NCBI GenBank assembly: GCA_947465275.1
Contig: CANIAI010000051.1
Span: forward strand, 1-10,017
Length of the DNA stretch: 10,017 nt
DNA from: Acidobacteriota bacterium
GTDB taxonomy: Bacteria; Acidobacteriota; Vicinamibacteria; Vicinamibacterales; UBA2999
Direction of reading: 5' to 3'
Part shown: piece by piece, positions 1-7,952 of the stretch
Numbering within the stretch: position 1 is the first letter of the stretch
Layout: every line of letters begins with the position of its first letter
The notes under the pieces: generated by a model
What the model saw: only the letters and a program-made list of their open reading frames with translations
The model's database searches: none
Told to the model about the DNA's origin: nothing
Translations under genes and position numbers: made by a program

Positions 1-1192
1 GCAGGATCGCGAGCGCGAGGGTCCCCGCCGCGGGGCCGGCACGGGGTTCATCATCGACGCCGGCGGCTACATCCTGACCAACCACCACGTCATCGACGCG
101 GCCGAGCGCATCATGGTCCGGCTGACGGACGGTCGCAGCCTCCGGGCGCGGCTCATCGGCTCGGACCCTGACACCGACATCGCGCTGATCAAGGTCGACT
201 CGCCGCGGCCACTGCCGTTCGCCCCGCTGGGCGATTCAGACGCACTGCGGGTGGGGGAGTGGGTCTGCGCCATCGGGAATCCGCTCGCGTACGAACACAC
301 GGTGACGGTGGGGGTGGTGAGCTTCATCGGGCGCAAGCTGTTCGACAGCTCGCTCGATCGCTACATCCAGACCGACGCGGCGATCAACTTCGGCAACAGC
401 GGCGGGCCGCTCATCAACTCGCGTGGCGAGGTGATCGGCATCAACTCGGCGATCAGCTCACGCGCGGCGAACATCGGCTTCGCCGTCCCGATCAACCAGG
501 CGAGCGGCATCCTGCCGCAGCTCCGCGACAAGGGGCGCGTGTCGCGCGGCTACATCGGCGTGATGCTCCGCGACGTCGACCCCGACATCCAGCGCTCGCT
601 GGGCCTGCAGAGTGCGCATGGGGCGCTCGTGCAGGACGTGACGGCCGGGTCGCCGGGCGCGAGGGCCGGCGTGCGCACCTACGACCTGATCGTCGCCGTC
701 GACGGCGCGTCTGTCCGGGGCAATGACGAGTTGATCCAGGCGATTGCCACCCGCACCCCGGGATCGGTCGCGATGCTCGACATCCTGCGCGATGGACGCC
801 CCCTCAGCGTGCCCGTGAAGCTCGCCGAACGCCCGGGCCGGGACGCCCGTCCGGGTGGCGACGATCGGCAGCCGCTGCCATCCGCGGCCCGGGGCAATCC
901 GCTGGGCCTGCTCGTGCGCGACGTCGACCGTGAACTGCAGCAGCGCTTCCGCCTGCCCGAGGGCATCCAGGGGGTCATCGTCTCCCGTGTGGAGCCGCTG
1001 AGCCCGGCGTTCGACGCCGACATCGAGCGGGGGCACGTCGTGCTCGAAGTGAACCGTCAGGCCGTCCGCACGATTGAGGACTTCCGTCGCCTCACCGGCA
1101 GCGCCCGCTCGGGCGACGTGTTCACCTTCTACCTCTACAAGCCCGAGCTCGACGGCGGGCAGCGCGCGCTGCACACCGTGCGGGTGGACTAG
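1..1192 (+). CDS. HtrA/DegP-type periplasmic serine protease, 5' end outside window
   Basis: Chymotrypsin-fold protease/chaperone of the HtrA family, expected to degrade or refold damaged proteins in the periplasm. The frame is open from base 2, so the start, signal peptide and any N-terminal anchor lie upstream of the window. The GTGFIID strand and the motif TNHHVID (catalytic His codon at 86-88) come first. TDIAL follows (catalytic Asp at 176-178), then GNSGGPL (catalytic Ser at 398-400), so the triad is complete. PDZ1 starts at RGYIGV (about base 547) and runs to about 825. After a Pro/Gly/Arg-rich linker, PDZ2 starts at GNPLGLL (about 895) and runs to the stop. Two PDZ domains match DegP/DegQ rather than single-PDZ DegS. 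The gene lies 53 nt upstream of a sigma-54 response regulator in the same direction, so the two may be cotranscribed. The family call is secure; the exact subtype is not. Confidence 0.95.
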   Translation, partial: QDREREGPRRGAGTGFIIDAGGYILTNHHVIDAAERIMVRLTDGRSLRARLIGSDPDTDIALIKVDSPRPLPFAPLGDSDALRVGEWVCAIGNPLAYEHTVTVGVVSFIGRKLFDSSLDRYIQTDAAINFGNSGGPLINSRGEVIGINSAISSRAANIGFAVPINQASGILPQLRDKGRVSRGYIGVMLRDVDPDIQRSLGLQSAHGALVQDVTAGSPGARAGVRTYDLIVAVDGASVRGNDELIQAIATRTPGSVAMLDILRDGRPLSVPVKLAERPGRDARPGGDDRQPLPSAARGNPLGLLVRDVDRELQQRFRLPEGIQGVIVSRVEPLSPAFDADIERGHVVLEVNRQAVRTIEDFRRLTGSARSGDVFTFYLYKPELDGGQRALHTVRVD

Positions 1193-1245
1193 GCGCTCCG
1201 CCTCCACTGCCGCCGGCGCACCCGCCGGCTGGAAGGGACCCGACC

Positions 1246-2700
1246 ATGAAGGCCCGTATCCTCGTCATCGACGACGAGGCCGCGATCCGCGATTCGCTGC
1301 GCATGATCCTCGAGTACGAGGGGTACGACGTCACCCACGCCGTGTCGGGACCGGACGGCCTCTCGGTCGTCAGGCGCGAGCCGCCCGACCTGGTGCTCCT
1401 CGACATCCGCATGCCCGGCACGAGCGGGATCGAGACGCTCGCCGAACTGCGGAAGATCGACGAGGCCTTGCCGGTCGCGATGATGTCAGGCCATGGCACC
1501 ATCTCCGACGCGATGCAGGCGACACGGCTCGGCGCCTTCGACTTCATCGAGAAGCCGTTCACCAGCGAGCGCGTGCTCGTCACCGTCGCGAAGGGACTCG
1601 AGGTCCGCGAGCTGCGGCAGGAGAACCGCGCCCTCAAGCTCGCGATGGAATCGCGCTACGAGATCGTCGGGCAGGGCCCGGCGATTCGCCGGGTGCTCGA
1701 CCTGGTACAGCGCGCGGCGCCGACCAACGCGACGGTGCTGCTGCTCGGCGAGAGCGGCGTCGGCAAGGAACTGGTCGCGCGGACCATTCACCGCAACAGC
1801 CCGCGCGCCGGGCAGCGGTTCGTGCAGGTGAACTGCGCCGCCATCCCCGAGGAGCTGATCGAATCGGAACTCTTCGGACACGAGAAGGGGTCATTCACCG
1901 GGGCCACGGAAAAGCAGCTGGGGAAGTTCGAGCAGGCCGACCGCGGCAGCATCTTCCTCGATGAAGTGGGCGACATGAGCCCGAAGACGCAGGCCAAGGT
2001 GCTGCGGGTACTGCAGGAGCAGGAAGTCGAGCGCCTCGGCTCCGCCCGCACGATCAAGGTCGACGTCCGGGTGATCGCCGCGACCAACAAGAACCTCGAC
2101 GAGGCCATCACGACCGGTGAGTTCCGCGAGGACCTGTACTTCCGCCTCAACGTCATCCCCATCATCGTGCCACCGCTGCGGGAGCGCCGCGAGGACATCC
2201 CGCTGCTCGTACAGCACTTCGCGAAGCGGATTGGTGACGAGCAGAACCTGCGGCCCCGCCGCTTCGACCCGCGCGCGCTCGAGATGCTGCAGCGCGCCCG
2301 CTGGCGCGGCAATATCCGGGAGTTGCGCAACACGATCGAGCGGCTGCTGATCATGAGCAGCGGCGACGTCATTCGGCCGGAGGACCTCCCCAACCTGGAG
2401 CCTGCGGAGCGACAGGGCATGGCCGCCGCCGTCGTCGTCGCACGGCCCGAGACCGCCCCCCTCACCGCCGAGAGTCCGGCGGCGGCGCCCGAGACCATGG
2501 CCCCCGCTGATACCGCCGTACGTGCGGTCCCCGGCACACTGCGCGAATTCAAGGAAGTGTCGGAGCGCGCGTTCCTGGTCGACAAGCTGCGGGAGTTCGG
2601 CTGGAACATCTCGCGGACCGCCGAAGCGCTCGACACGCCGCGAAGCAATCTCTACAAGAAACTCGAGCAGTATGGGATTCGGCAGGAGGTCGACGGCTGA
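1246..2700 (+). CDS. NtrC-family sigma-54-dependent response regulator (REC-AAA+-Fis HTH)
   Basis: Cytoplasmic 484-residue enhancer-binding activator: phosphorylation of the receiver would let the AAA+ ring remodel sigma-54 RNA polymerase. The receiver (about 1-120) has acidic D9/D10, phosphoacceptor D53 in LLDIRMPG, S81 and K103. The AAA+ domain (about 138-370) has Walker A GESGVGKE (168-175), the sigma-54 contact loop as GSFTGA (215-220), Walker B IFLDEV with D239/E240, arginine-finger candidates R294/R300 and sensor II GNIREL. An Ala/Pro-rich linker (about 388-428) precedes a Fis-type helix-turn-helix (about 433-480, NISRTAEALDTPRSNLYKKL). The ATG is supported by GGAAGGG eight bases upstream. 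No kinase is adjacent in the same direction, so the partner is unknown. The HTH resembles NtrX/AtoC-type regulators, but I do not assign a subtype. The upstream protease gene suggests, without proof, an envelope-related role. Confidence 0.97.
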   Translation: MKARILVIDDEAAIRDSLRMILEYEGYDVTHAVSGPDGLSVVRREPPDLVLLDIRMPGTSGIETLAELRKIDEALPVAMMSGHGTISDAMQATRLGAFDFIEKPFTSERVLVTVAKGLEVRELRQENRALKLAMESRYEIVGQGPAIRRVLDLVQRAAPTNATVLLLGESGVGKELVARTIHRNSPRAGQRFVQVNCAAIPEELIESELFGHEKGSFTGATEKQLGKFEQADRGSIFLDEVGDMSPKTQAKVLRVLQEQEVERLGSARTIKVDVRVIAATNKNLDEAITTGEFREDLYFRLNVIPIIVPPLRERREDIPLLVQHFAKRIGDEQNLRPRRFDPRALEMLQRARWRGNIRELRNTIERLLIMSSGDVIRPEDLPNLEPAERQGMAAAVVVARPETAPLTAESPAAAPETMAPADTAVRAVPGTLREFKEVSERAFLVDKLREFGWNISRTAEALDTPRSNLYKKLEQYGIRQEVDG

Positions 2701-2723
2701 CCGGCCGCGCCGTACGTGATAAT
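2697..2723 (+). promoter_or_regulatory. Probable sigma-70-type promoter of rnpB
   Basis: GATAAT (2718-2723) matches five of six bases of the -10 consensus. It sits four bases before the first paired base of RNase P RNA helix P1 (2728), about the right distance for a start at 2728-2730. The best -35 candidate is CTGACC (2697-2702), with four matches and a short 15-bp spacer. This places it across the TGA stop of the response regulator gene (2698-2700). The AT-rich -10 stands out in a very GC-rich context. Confidence 0.6.
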
Positions 2724-2727
2724 GGCC

Positions 2728-3195
2728 TGTCGCAGTCGGCCAGACGATCGCTGCCACTGGTAACCACGGTCTCCGTGTAGTGCCGGTGGGAGAGGAAAGT
2801 CCGAACTCCGGAGGGCAGTGCGCCGGGTAACTCCCGGGCAGGGCAACCTGACGGACAGTGGCACAGAAAATATACCGCCAGCCGGCATCCGCAAGGGTGC
2901 CGGGGGTAAGGGTGAAAAGGTGCGGTAAGAGCGCACCGCGCCGGCGGCAACGTCGGTGGCAGGCAAAACCCCGCACGGAGCAAGGCCAAATAGGGTGGCG
3001 ATCGCGGTGGCGCAAGCCGCCGCGGGGTCGCGGGCAACCGCGGCTTTCAGGACGGCCCGTCCGAAGCCACCGGGTAGGTCGCTGGAGGCAGCGAGCAATC
3101 GCTGTCCTAGAGGAATGATCGTCGCCTGTCGCGGGTCCGGCATTTGTCGGGCCCCGGCGGGAACAGAATTCGGCTTACCGGCCGGCTGCGACACT
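2728..3195 (+). ncRNA. rnpB: RNase P RNA, bacterial type A
   Basis: Catalytic RNA that matures the 5' ends of tRNA precursors. The conserved core is present in order: GAGGAAAGTCC (2792-2802), ACAGAAAATATACCGCC (2863-2879), GGTGAAAAGGTGCGGTAAGA (2911-2930) with GCGCACCGC, CAAGGCCAAATAGG (2981-2994), and GAACAGAATTCGGCTTACC (3161-3179). Helix P1 pairs 2728-2741 with 3180-3193 (14 bp, one G-U), which sets both ends to within a few bases. P2 pairs GACGATC (2743-2749) with GATCGTC (3117-3123). A GCAA-capped hairpin (3089-3104) fits P18. At about 468 nt it is longer than the E. coli RNA (377 nt). The extra length is mainly two GCAA-capped hairpins at 3003-3042 and a 9-bp hairpin at 3133-3154 that fits the P19 position. 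Protein-like frames across it are chance. Confidence 0.97.
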
Positions 3196-3202
3196 TGAAC
3201 AC

Positions 3203-3236
3203 GCACACCTGAGCGCGCGGGTGCACGTCGATGCAC
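3203..3236 (+). other. Stem-loops downstream of rnpB, possible 3' processing or termination region
   Basis: The 104-nt gap between rnpB and the epimerase holds two small inverted repeats. GCACACC (3203-3209) pairs with GGGTGC (3219-3224) with one bulged A. GTGCA (3221-3225) pairs with TGCAC (3232-3236) around a 6-nt loop. The two overlap, so only one can form at a time. Neither is followed by a T-run, so a classical intrinsic terminator is not shown. I see no convincing promoter for the epimerase in the rest of the gap. Confidence 0.25.
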
Positions 3237-3299
3237 GGCGCGCCAGGGCGCGGCGACCGGCCGCCGCTCGGCAGCACTTTTGCTCAGCCCCCGACGTCT

Positions 3300-4244
3300 A
3301 TGGCTCACTACCTCGTCACCGGCGGCGCCGGCTTCATCGGATCCCATCTCGCGGAAGAACTCCTGCGGCGCGGCGAGCGCGTCCGCATCGTCGACAGCCT
3401 GATTACCGGCAGGCGGGCGAACCTCACCCACCTGCCAGGCGTCGAGTTCCTCGAGGGCGATCTGGCCGACCTGGCGGTCGCGCGGCGGGCGGTCGACGGC
3501 GTCGAGTACGTGCTGCATCAGGCGGCGATCCCGTCTGTGCCGCGGTCGGTCGACGACCCGATCACCTCGAACCGCGCCAACATCGACGCCTCGCTGAACC
3601 TGCTGGTGGCGGCGCGCGACGCGAAGGTGCGGCGGGTCGTCTACGCCGGCTCATCCTCCGCGTACGGCAATACACCGACACTGCCGAAGGTCGAGACGAT
3701 GCCGACCGGGCCGCTCTCGCCCTACGCGCTGCAGAAGCTCGTCGTCGAACAGTACTGCAGCCTCTTCTCGCAGTTGTACGGACTCGAAACGGTCACCACC
3801 CGCTACTTCAACGTGTTCGGACCGCGGCAGGATCCATCGTCACCCTATTCGGGCGTCATCTCGCTGTTCATCAGCGCGATGGCCGCGGGGCGCGCACCGA
3901 CGATCCTCGGCGACGGCGAGCAGACGCGCGACTTCACGTTCGTGGCGAACGTGGTCGATGGCGTGCTGCGAGCCTGTCACGCGGAGGGCGTCAGCGGGCA
4001 GGTCATCAACGTCGCGACGGGCGGCCGCATTTCGCTGAACCAGTTGTTCCGGGTGGTGCGCGACCTGACGGGCGCCCAGGTTGAGGCCGAGTACGGCCCG
4101 TTGCGCGCCGGCGACGTGCGCGACTCGCAGGCGGACATCACCAAGGCCCGGCAGTTGCTCGGCTACGAGCCGATCGTGACCTTCGAGGAAGGGCTGGCCC
4201 GCACGGTCCGCTGGTACCGCGAGGCGGCGCTTACCACCGCCTGA
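3300..4244 (+). CDS. NAD-dependent UDP-hexose 4-epimerase-like SDR enzyme (WbpP/TviC type)
   Basis: Cytoplasmic 314-residue extended short-chain dehydrogenase/reductase, likely epimerising UDP-GlcNAc/UDP-Glc-type nucleotide sugars for surface polysaccharide synthesis. The NAD-binding Rossmann motif TGGAGFIG (residues 7-14) opens the protein and acidic D32 ends the second strand. The active site has SSSAYG (118-123) and the YxxxK pair Y142/K146 within SPYALQK. Downstream [12 protein letters not shown] (168-179) and [10 protein letters not shown] (203-212) are the sugar-nucleotide-binding signatures seen in WbpP-like epimerases. RAGDVRDS (269-276) is also typical. An in-frame ATG at 3231 would add 23 residues before the Rossmann strand. 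I prefer 3300 because the fold starts there, although no clear Shine-Dalgarno precedes either start. Substrate specificity cannot be read from sequence; a dehydratase or a different UDP-sugar epimerase remains possible. No other polysaccharide genes are in the window. Confidence 0.9.
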   Translation: MAHYLVTGGAGFIGSHLAEELLRRGERVRIVDSLITGRRANLTHLPGVEFLEGDLADLAVARRAVDGVEYVLHQAAIPSVPRSVDDPITSNRANIDASLNLLVAARDAKVRRVVYAGSSSAYGNTPTLPKVETMPTGPLSPYALQKLVVEQYCSLFSQLYGLETVTTRYFNVFGPRQDPSSPYSGVISLFISAMAAGRAPTILGDGEQTRDFTFVANVVDGVLRACHAEGVSGQVINVATGGRISLNQLFRVVRDLTGAQVEAEYGPLRAGDVRDSQADITKARQLLGYEPIVTFEEGLARTVRWYREAALTTA

Positions 4245-4246
4245 GG

Positions 4247-4265
4247 CCCCGGCGCTCACCCGGGG
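4247..4265. terminator. GC-rich hairpin between convergent genes, possible bidirectional terminator
   Basis: CCCCGG (4247-4252) pairs with CCGGGG (4260-4265) around a 7-nt loop. It fills the 24-nt gap between the stop codons of the + strand epimerase (4244) and the - strand kinase (4269). There is no T-run on either side, so it would be a weak or factor-assisted terminator. Position is the main argument. Confidence 0.4.
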
Positions 4266-4268
4266 GGC

Positions 4269-6125
4269 TCACGCCGCCCGGAACGACGTACCGGCGTCGG
4301 CCGGCGGCTCCGTTCCGGCGGCCGCCTCCCCACACACCTGCATCGGCAGGTCGAGGGTGAAGGTCGTCCCCTGGCCGTACACGCTCTCCACGGCGATATC
4401 CCCGCCCATGTGTCGGGCGAGTCGGCGGCTGATGGCCAGCCCGAGCCCGGTTCCCCCATACTTCCGGGTCGTCGTCTCGTCCGCCTGCGTGAACGGCTGA
4501 AAGAGGCGTTCCGTCTGCTCAGGCGTCATGCCGATCCCCGTGTCCCGCACGGCGATCCGTACCCACGGCTCCTCGCCCTGGAGCCGGCGCTCGACAACGA
4601 GGCGCACCTCGCCACCCGGCGTGAACTTGCACGCGTTGCTCACCAGGTTCAGCAGGATCTGCCGCAGCTTCATGCTGTCGCCGTGCAGGGTGTCGAGGTC
4701 GGGGGGACACGACGCGTCTATACGGATGCCCTGAGTGGCCGCGGCCGGCGCCATCGTGGCGAGGACGTCGCCCATCAGCGGCGCCAGCGCGAACGGCTCG
4801 ACGTGCAGCGTGAGGTGTCCCGCCTCGATCTTCGAGAGGTCGAGCACATCGTTGATCACGGCGAGCAGATGGCGCGCCGCAGACAAGACCCGCCCCAGAT
4901 CCTCGGCTCGGCCCGTCGCGGCCTCCTCAGCCGCATCCTCCCGGAGCATCTCGCCGTAGCCGATGATGGCGTTCAGCGGCGTACGCAGTTCGTGGCTCAT
5001 GTTGGACAGGAAGGCGCTCTTCGCGACGTTGGCACTCTCGGCAGCCGTCATCGCCCGCCGGAGCGACGCCTCGGCTTCGTGTCGCTCGGTGACGTCGCGG
5101 AGGCACGCAGTCAGCAGCGGCAGTCCGCCGCCGGACACGGCGGTGATCGACACTTCCGCGGCGAACGGACGACCGTCCGCGCGGACGGCGGTGACCTCCA
5201 TCCGCGTGTTCAGCAGCGAACTGCCGGCCCACCCTGCCGGATCCCTGAACAGGTCAGCGTAGGGCTGTCGGGACTCGGCGGCCAGCATGTCGACCGCCGG
5301 ACGACCGATGGCGTCGGCCCGGGTCCACCCCAGCGTCCGCTCCGCCGCCGGGTTCAACTCGGCGACGCGGCCCTGGGTATCGATGGTGAGGAGGGAGTCG
5401 ATCGTCGACTCCATGATGGCCGCCTTGCGAGCCTCCGAGTCGCGGACCGATCGCGCGAGTTCCTGCCGCTGCAGCAGGCGGACCACGAACGCGGCACCGA
5501 CCTGCACGAGGCCGAGCACCAGCACCAGCTGCAGGATCGACCGCTCGGATCCCTGCTCGACCGCGGCGAGCTGACGCTCGGCGTCGGCCTTGTACGCGGT
5601 CTTGATCGCGTCGAGCCGCTCACGTGCGGCATCGAAGAGCGGATTGCCGTCGGCGAGCGCCAACCGGCCGGCGGCCTGCAGGTCGCCCTCCAGGATCGCC
5701 GCGATGCCCCGGTCGCGTTGCTCGAGATACGCCTGCCAGCGACGCTCGAAGGCATCGGCCGCCACGCGCTGGACGTCGGTGCGCACGAGCGAGCGGTGCT
5801 CGTGCAGCAGCGCCGCGACCCGCGCGTCGGCCGCTCGGGACGCGTCGACGTACATCACCTGCATGTCGATATCGGTGGTCGTCAGCGCGTACCACATGTC
5901 GAGACGCGCTTCCTGCGCCTGATACTGCAGCTCGCCGAGGAGGTCGAGCCCGCGCACGGCGCCCGCGTACATCTCGCGTGTCTGCTGGTTGCCGCGGCTG
6001 ACGTTCTGGACGAGCAGCGCGCCGGCCAGCAGCAGCACCAGGCCGACGCCGGCGAAGGCGACGCCGAACCGGGCGCGGGTCACCGCTGCCCGCCACGCGC
6101 CGAACTGTCGTCCCGCGGCCGTCAC
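4269..6125 (-). CDS. Sensor histidine kinase: 4-helix-bundle periplasmic sensor, PAS, HisKA, HATPase
   Basis: Inner-membrane histidine kinase of 618 residues. TM1 spans about 19-41 and TM2 about 196-217. The 150-residue helical periplasmic segment between them fits the 4HB_MCP ligand-binding fold of chemoreceptors. No HAMP is visible: a short helix leads straight into a PAS domain (about 237-350, ending LRDVTERH). The dimerisation/phosphoacceptor domain has H378 in [14 protein letters not shown]. The ATPase domain has the N box [11 protein letters not shown] (N497), G1 DTGIG (528-532), F box LFQPF and G2 GGTGLGL (557-563). There is no receiver, so the phosphate must go to a separate regulator, not evident here. 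It starts with GTG six bases after the stop of the preceding small periplasmic protein gene. GAGGGG or AGGG in that gene's last codons may serve as the ribosome site, implying translational coupling. The sensed ligand may be presented by that protein (inference). Confidence 0.95.
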   Translation of the reverse strand: MTAAGRQFGAWRAAVTRARFGVAFAGVGLVLLLAGALLVQNVSRGNQQTREMYAGAVRGLDLLGELQYQAQEARLDMWYALTTTDIDMQVMYVDASRAADARVAALLHEHRSLVRTDVQRVAADAFERRWQAYLEQRDRGIAAILEGDLQAAGRLALADGNPLFDAARERLDAIKTAYKADAERQLAAVEQGSERSILQLVLVLGLVQVGAAFVVRLLQRQELARSVRDSEARKAAIMESTIDSLLTIDTQGRVAELNPAAERTLGWTRADAIGRPAVDMLAAESRQPYADLFRDPAGWAGSSLLNTRMEVTAVRADGRPFAAEVSITAVSGGGLPLLTACLRDVTERHEAEASLRRAMTAAESANVAKSAFLSNMSHELRTPLNAIIGYGEMLREDAAEEAATGRAEDLGRVLSAARHLLAVINDVLDLSKIEAGHLTLHVEPFALAPLMGDVLATMAPAAATQGIRIDASCPPDLDTLHGDSMKLRQILLNLVSNACKFTPGGEVRLVVERRLQGEEPWVRIAVRDTGIGMTPEQTERLFQPFTQADETTTRKYGGTGLGLAISRRLARHMGGDIAVESVYGQGTTFTLDLPMQVCGEAAAGTEPPADAGTSFRAA

Positions 6126-6131
6126 GCGACC

Positions 6132-6650
6132 CTACCGCCCCTCACCCCGCAACGGGTACGCCGCGTCGCTCGGCGGTCGATTGTCGACTCGCACCACCTT
6201 GACCGAATCGTCGACCTCGCTGACGCGGAGATAGCCGATCGCTCCAGGGACGTTGAAGATGAAGCGCCGCACGCCGGCCGCCGTGCTCAGCTGCTTCGGC
6301 CCGGCCGAGGCATCGCCCACGAACGAGGCCTGCAGCAGGTGACGCACGTACTCGGGCTCGCTCATGCGGCAGACCAGCCGCAGGAGCAACGCCCGCTCCG
6401 GATCCTCGGGGGGGCGCATGACCACGGTCATCCTGCGGCGGTCAGGCCACGTGAGGCGCTCGCCCAGGAAGATCCGGCGCAGGTCGGCGCCCGAGAGCGT
6501 CTCGACCGGGTTCTGGCGGTTGACGACGATGACGAGCGGGTCGGGCGCAGGCTCCTGGCCAGCGCGCGCCGGCGACGGCACGACGGAGATCGCCGCCACG
6601 GCCAACAGGCACGCGGCGAGGACACGGACGACAGGGGAGAAGGTGCGCAT
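6132..6650 (-). CDS. Small exported phosphate-binding-protein-like (PstS-related) domain protein
   Basis: A 172-residue protein with a signal peptide (about 1-30, hydrophobic core LAACLLAVAAISVV, likely cut after ARA), so periplasmic. The mature part resembles the short proteins usually annotated as phosphate ABC transporter substrate-binding protein. It has VIVVNRQNPVETLSGADLRRIFLGE near the N-terminus (residues 40-64; key features N44, L52, IFLG 60-63), PGAIGYL (135-141) and VKVVRVD (150-156) near the C-terminus. It is about half the length of full PstS, and I do not see the TGSG-type phosphate loop, so phosphate binding is not established. No permease or ATPase genes are nearby. It lies in a tight run, 6 nt after the outer-membrane barrel gene and 6 nt before a sensor kinase. 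That favours a role as a solute-sensing partner of the kinase rather than in transport (inference). No clear Shine-Dalgarno precedes the ATG, consistent with coupling. Confidence 0.8.
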   Translation of the reverse strand: MRTFSPVVRVLAACLLAVAAISVVPSPARAGQEPAPDPLVIVVNRQNPVETLSGADLRRIFLGERLTWPDRRRMTVVMRPPEDPERALLLRLVCRMSEPEYVRHLLQASFVGDASAGPKQLSTAAGVRRFIFNVPGAIGYLRVSEVDDSVKVVRVDNRPPSDAAYPLRGEGR

Positions 6651-6656
6651 GATGGT

Positions 6657-7952
6657 TCAGAAGGCGAAGGCGAGCTGCATCCCGAATCCGTACGCCGGAT
6701 CCCCTGTCCGGCGTGACCACCGTTCACCTTGCCCCTTGATCGCGGCCCAGGAGCCCACGTCGTATCGAAGGCCGGCGGCAAGGCCGGTGTCGCGGCCCAT
6801 CGCGCCGTACAGCGGATCCAGCGCGTTCACGTGGAGGTAGTCGATGCGCGCGTACGGGCTGTATCGCCCGACCCGCACGCCGGCCTGCGAGTAGAAGCCG
6901 GTCGAGACACGCACCGGGGCGCCCGCGACGCCGTGCCGCAGCGTCAGGAACTCATTCAGCAGTTCCAGCCGGCTCGCCTGGTAGACCGCGTGGGCCGCGA
7001 CGATGGTCTCGCCGATGCGTGACCCGCCGGGCGTCAGCCGGTCGCGATAGACGGACACACCCGCCTGCAGCCCGGGTAGCCAGTCGGGCCGTGCCAGCAG
7101 GCCGAGGTTCACCGCCACGCCGCGATTCTCGTCGGTGACGTTCTGGACCGGCGCGGCGCCCGGCGTCGCCGCACGGCCGTTGCCCACCTCGGCGACGTAG
7201 CGCAGGCCGAGCGGGCCCGACGCCAGCTGGCCGGTCGCGCTGATGCCGAGGTTGTGGATGGGCAGGATGCCGCCGTCGTCCTCGAACGCGAACATCCGGG
7301 GGCGACTGGTCGCTGTCTGGAACCAGGCGCCGTGATGATAGGCGGTGTTGTAGAAGCCGATGGCGGTGTGGTACCGGCCGACCGACAGGTGCAGGCGATC
7401 CGATGGAGCGAACTGCAGCAGGATGCGTTCGAGGTCGATCGCGAGCTCGTTGGCCTCGCTCCCCTCGAACACGGCCTCCGCAAGCACGTTGACGCGATCG
7501 GACAGGCGTGACGTCACGAAGGCATCGGCCTGGCCCAGGCCGAACCCGCGCTCGGCAGACGCGGCGCCACGGCGATACACCAGGTCGGCGTAGCCCCGCA
7601 CCTGCATCCGCGGGCCGTCGGCCCCTTCATGCTCGTGCAGCGCCGCCTGCACCTCGTCCTCGGCGCCCCGTTCGTCCTTCGCCGGGGCCGGTCCGGATGC
7701 GCTCTGGACCGGCGGCAGTGTGCTGCCTCCGAGGCTGCCGCCGAGGCGTTCGGTCAGGGCATGCACCTGCGCCTCGAGTTGCTCGATGCGGCGCACCAAT
7801 GCGGCCGGGTCCTGCGCGGAGGCCCCAGAAACCGACGGGGTCGCCTGCCCGGCCACGGGCCTTGGCGCCAGCGCCGTGACAAGCAGCACGCCGAGGAGGG
7901 ACGACAGCAGCGGGCGGGTCGGGAGATGCCAGTGATCGGTTCGAACGCGCAT
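6657..7952 (-). CDS. Outer-membrane beta-barrel protein (porin-like) with N-terminal coiled coil
   Basis: A 431-residue exported protein. A signal peptide with core LLSSLLGVLLVTAL ends near residue 35 (VAG/QA). A heptad-like segment (about 48-70, LVRRIEQLEAQVHALTERL) suggests a short periplasmic coiled coil. A low-complexity linker (about 71-112) follows. From about 115 to the end, alternating strands (for example GYADLVYRRG, YSPYARIDYLHVN) indicate a barrel, and the chain ends in MQLAFAF with the C-terminal Phe typical of barrel proteins recognised by the BAM machinery. The ATG is supported by GAGGA (7956-7960, - strand) three bases upstream of a TAC spacer. It heads a three-gene run with the binding-protein-like gene and a kinase. 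The substrate is unknown; a phosphate- or other anion-selective porin is one possibility suggested only by the neighbour. A barrel sensor or adhesin-like role is not excluded. Confidence 0.85.
   Translation of the reverse strand: MRVRTDHWHLPTRPLLSSLLGVLLVTALAPRPVAGQATPSVSGASAQDPAALVRRIEQLEAQVHALTERLGGSLGGSTLPPVQSASGPAPAKDERGAEDEVQAALHEHEGADGPRMQVRGYADLVYRRGAASAERGFGLGQADAFVTSRLSDRVNVLAEAVFEGSEANELAIDLERILLQFAPSDRLHLSVGRYHTAIGFYNTAYHHGAWFQTATSRPRMFAFEDDGGILPIHNLGISATGQLASGPLGLRYVAEVGNGRAATPGAAPVQNVTDENRGVAVNLGLLARPDWLPGLQAGVSVYRDRLTPGGSRIGETIVAAHAVYQASRLELLNEFLTLRHGVAGAPVRVSTGFYSQAGVRVGRYSPYARIDYLHVNALDPLYGAMGRDTGLAAGLRYDVGSWAAIKGQGERWSRRTGDPAYGFGMQLAFAF

Noticed and set aside
1211..1230. GCCGGC repeats between the protease and the regulator genes as a terminator.
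   Set aside because: Six-base self-complementary units with a tiny loop and no T-run; common by chance in this GC-rich DNA.
1891..3015. A - strand frame of 374 codons across the regulator gene and rnpB.
   Set aside because: It overlaps a clear AAA+ domain and the conserved RNase P RNA core.
3231..3299. An upstream ATG adding 23 residues to the epimerase.
   Set aside because: The added segment is Gly/Pro-rich and lies before the Rossmann strand that normally begins these enzymes; no ribosome site supports it.
5031..5050. TTGGCAC on the + strand as a sigma-54 -24 element.
   Set aside because: It lies inside the kinase coding region and no TTGC-type -12 element follows at the right spacing.
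4410..6716. A 768-codon open frame on the + strand, antisense to the kinase and the small periplasmic protein gene.
   Set aside because: Its translation is Arg/His/Gln-rich with no domain, and the - strand frames carry complete kinase motifs. Long antisense frames are expected at this GC content.
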